64,000 bases of DNA from CBDBIG01 sp965205845 [NCBI: bacterium] (GTDB taxonomy: Bacteria > SAR324). A model generated the notes under the pieces. The model was not told the origin of the DNA. It ran no database searches and saw nothing but the letters and a program-made list of their open reading frames with translations. Shown here one piece after another: positions 63,125 through 64,000 of this stretch. Numbering within the stretch: position 1 is the stretch's first letter; the number at the start of each line of letters is the position of its first letter. The position numbers and the translations under genes were made by a program. The stretch covers positions 310,001 to 374,000 of the forward strand of contig CBDBIG010000002.1 of NCBI GenBank assembly GCA_965205845.1. The letters run 5' to 3'.

Positions 63125-64000
63125 TTAAAAGGTCTTGTTGAGAATAGCTTGCCTTGCATGGGCCATAAGGCGTTGCATGTAGTATAGGTTGTGCAGGGTG
63201 TTAAGGCGCAGGCTTAAAATTTCTTTGGCACGAAACAGATGGTGCAGGTATGCACGCGAAAAATGGGTGCAGGTTGGACAAGGGCAGTCGGATTCTAAAG
63301 GGTTGGGGTCATCACGAAAGCGCGCATTTTTAATGTTTAGGCGACCTTGCTGGGTGTATAAGGTGCCATTGCGTGCGTTGCGGGTGGGAATAACGCAGTC
63401 GAACATATCGACCCCTTGGCCAATGGCATGCAGCATCTCTTGGGGTTCGCCTACGCCCATCAGGTAGCGCGGAGCATTGCTGGGCAGCATGGGAACCGTG
63501 ATATTCACGGCTTCGTATAATTGCTCACGGTTTTCGCCCACGCTAACCCCGCCGATGGCATAGCCATCGAAGCCTATTTCTTGCAGGGAACTGGCGCATT
63601 GTTGGCGCAGGGATTGATGCAGACCGCCTTGCACAATGCCAAACAGTGCACCTGTTGCTTGACCTCGATCTTTATTTTGCTGATGGGAGGCAGCGCAGCG
63701 CTGAGCCCAGCGAATGGTGCGCAAGGTGGCATCGCTTAAGGCCTCCTCGTTGGCAGGAAGGGCCAGGGGATGATCAAGGCACATCATGATGTCCGAACCG
63801 AGGGCATTTTGAATTTTGAGCGCAGCTTCAGGGGTAAACAAATGCATTGAGCCATCGTGGTGGCTTTTAAAGGTCGCCCCTTGCTCGGTCACCTTGGTGA
63901 GTGCTTTTAAGGATACGAGCTGATACCCACCACTGTCGGTTAGAATGGCCCCTGGCCATTGCATAAAATGGTGTAATCCCCCTAGGGCTTTTATTCGCTC
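63125..64000 (-). CDS. tgt: Queuine tRNA-guanine transglycosylase, 5' end outside window
   Basis: The frame is open to the last base of the window, adding ERIKALGGLHHF before the internal Met at 63964, so the N-terminus is missing. Key parts are present: the active-site Asp in ILTDSGGYQLVS, the second catalytic Asp in DCVIPTRNARNG, and the zinc site CPCPTCTHFSRAYLHHL with three Cys and a His. The enzyme exchanges guanine-34 for preQ1 in tRNAs with GUN anticodons, part of queuosine synthesis. About 80 N-terminal residues are lost. Downstream partners queA or yajC are not in the window. Confidence 0.95.
   Translation of the reverse strand, partial: ERIKALGGLHHFMQWPGAILTDSGGYQLVSLKALTKVTEQGATFKSHHDGSMHLFTPEAALKIQNALGSDIMMCLDHPLALPANEEALSDATLRTIRWAQRCAASHQQNKDRGQATGALFGIVQGGLHQSLRQQCASSLQEIGFDGYAIGGVSVGENREQLYEAVNITVPMLPSNAPRYLMGVGEPQEMLHAIGQGVDMFDCVIPTRNARNGTLYTQQGRLNIKNARFRDDPNPLESDCPCPTCTHFSRAYLHHLFRAKEILSLRLNTLHNLYYMQRLMAHARQAILNKTF

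Noticed and set aside
1-64000. tRNA, rRNA, tmRNA or intact insertion sequences
   Set aside because: I looked for T-loop patterns (GTTCGAnTC), CCA ends and transposase motifs in the gaps and found none that I could support by eye; a tRNAscan-SE or ISfinder run would be decisive.

Overview
The window reads as chromosomal DNA of a Gram-negative bacterium of moderate GC content, probably a proteobacterium in the broad sense outside the enteric gammaproteobacteria. Supporting this are lipoproteins, an outer-membrane barrel, MltA and a periplasmic amidase, an Mla-type ATPase, a lipopolysaccharide-core-type glycosyltransferase and SMC instead of MukB. UvrA is a 2007-residue tandem protein, an arrangement best known from Chlamydiae. 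I cannot place the organism to genus.

Layout. 1-3.2 kb: a ParA-like ATPase cut by the window edge, hemJ, and an orphan DNA methyltransferase overlapping the hemJ end. 3.5-9.2 kb (minus strand): pterin dehydratase, pgsA, a probable operon of a TPR protein, mrp and an unknown gene, then mlaF. 9.4-15.4 kb: tandem uvrA. 15.5-16.7 kb: a modification methylase followed by the wreck of its PmeII-type restriction enzyme. 16.8-21.1 kb: hmgL, argS and a glycosyltransferase. 22-24 kb: an unrecognised conserved-looking protein with phased repeats upstream, then pyrE. 25-29.3 kb: a stand-alone RadA zinc finger, a MoaD/ThiS protein and leuS. 29.6-34.2 kb: an RCC1-repeat lipoprotein, an EamA transporter, a CPBP protease and gapA. 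34.6-43.9 kb: a fused CaiB/BaiF CoA-transferase, a barrel protein, two broken XRE regulators, a zinc alcohol dehydrogenase, an SDR and an FG-GAP repeat protein. 44.2-61.8 kb (mostly plus): mltA, smc in two frames, a CsgG-like/FGE protein, an MFS carrier, mutS-amiC-lipoprotein and clpB. 61.9-64 kb: a Dam-like methylase remnant, low-information DNA, and tgt running off the window.

Most genes are housekeeping: translation (argS, leuS, tgt), repair (uvrA, mutS), chromosome structure (smc), proteostasis (clpB), envelope turnover (mltA, amiC, pgsA, mlaF) and carbon metabolism (gapA, hmgL, CoA-transferase, SDR, ADH).

The striking feature is not one gene but a recurring event. At six or seven places the 3' end of a gene or the DNA just past it has been tandemly copied (argS, radA-finger/moaD, gapA, adh, SDR, and arrays beside the glycosyltransferase and hmgL), with unit lengths 32, 41, 83, 101, 103, 116 and 189 bp. 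Array copies are usually closer to each other than to the intact gene. The window also holds at least four decayed genes (a restriction enzyme, a Dam-like methylase, two XRE regulators) and a frameshift in smc. Together these suggest a genome with active tandem slippage or duplication and eroding restriction-modification functions. I found no tRNA, rRNA, CRISPR array or intact insertion sequence.
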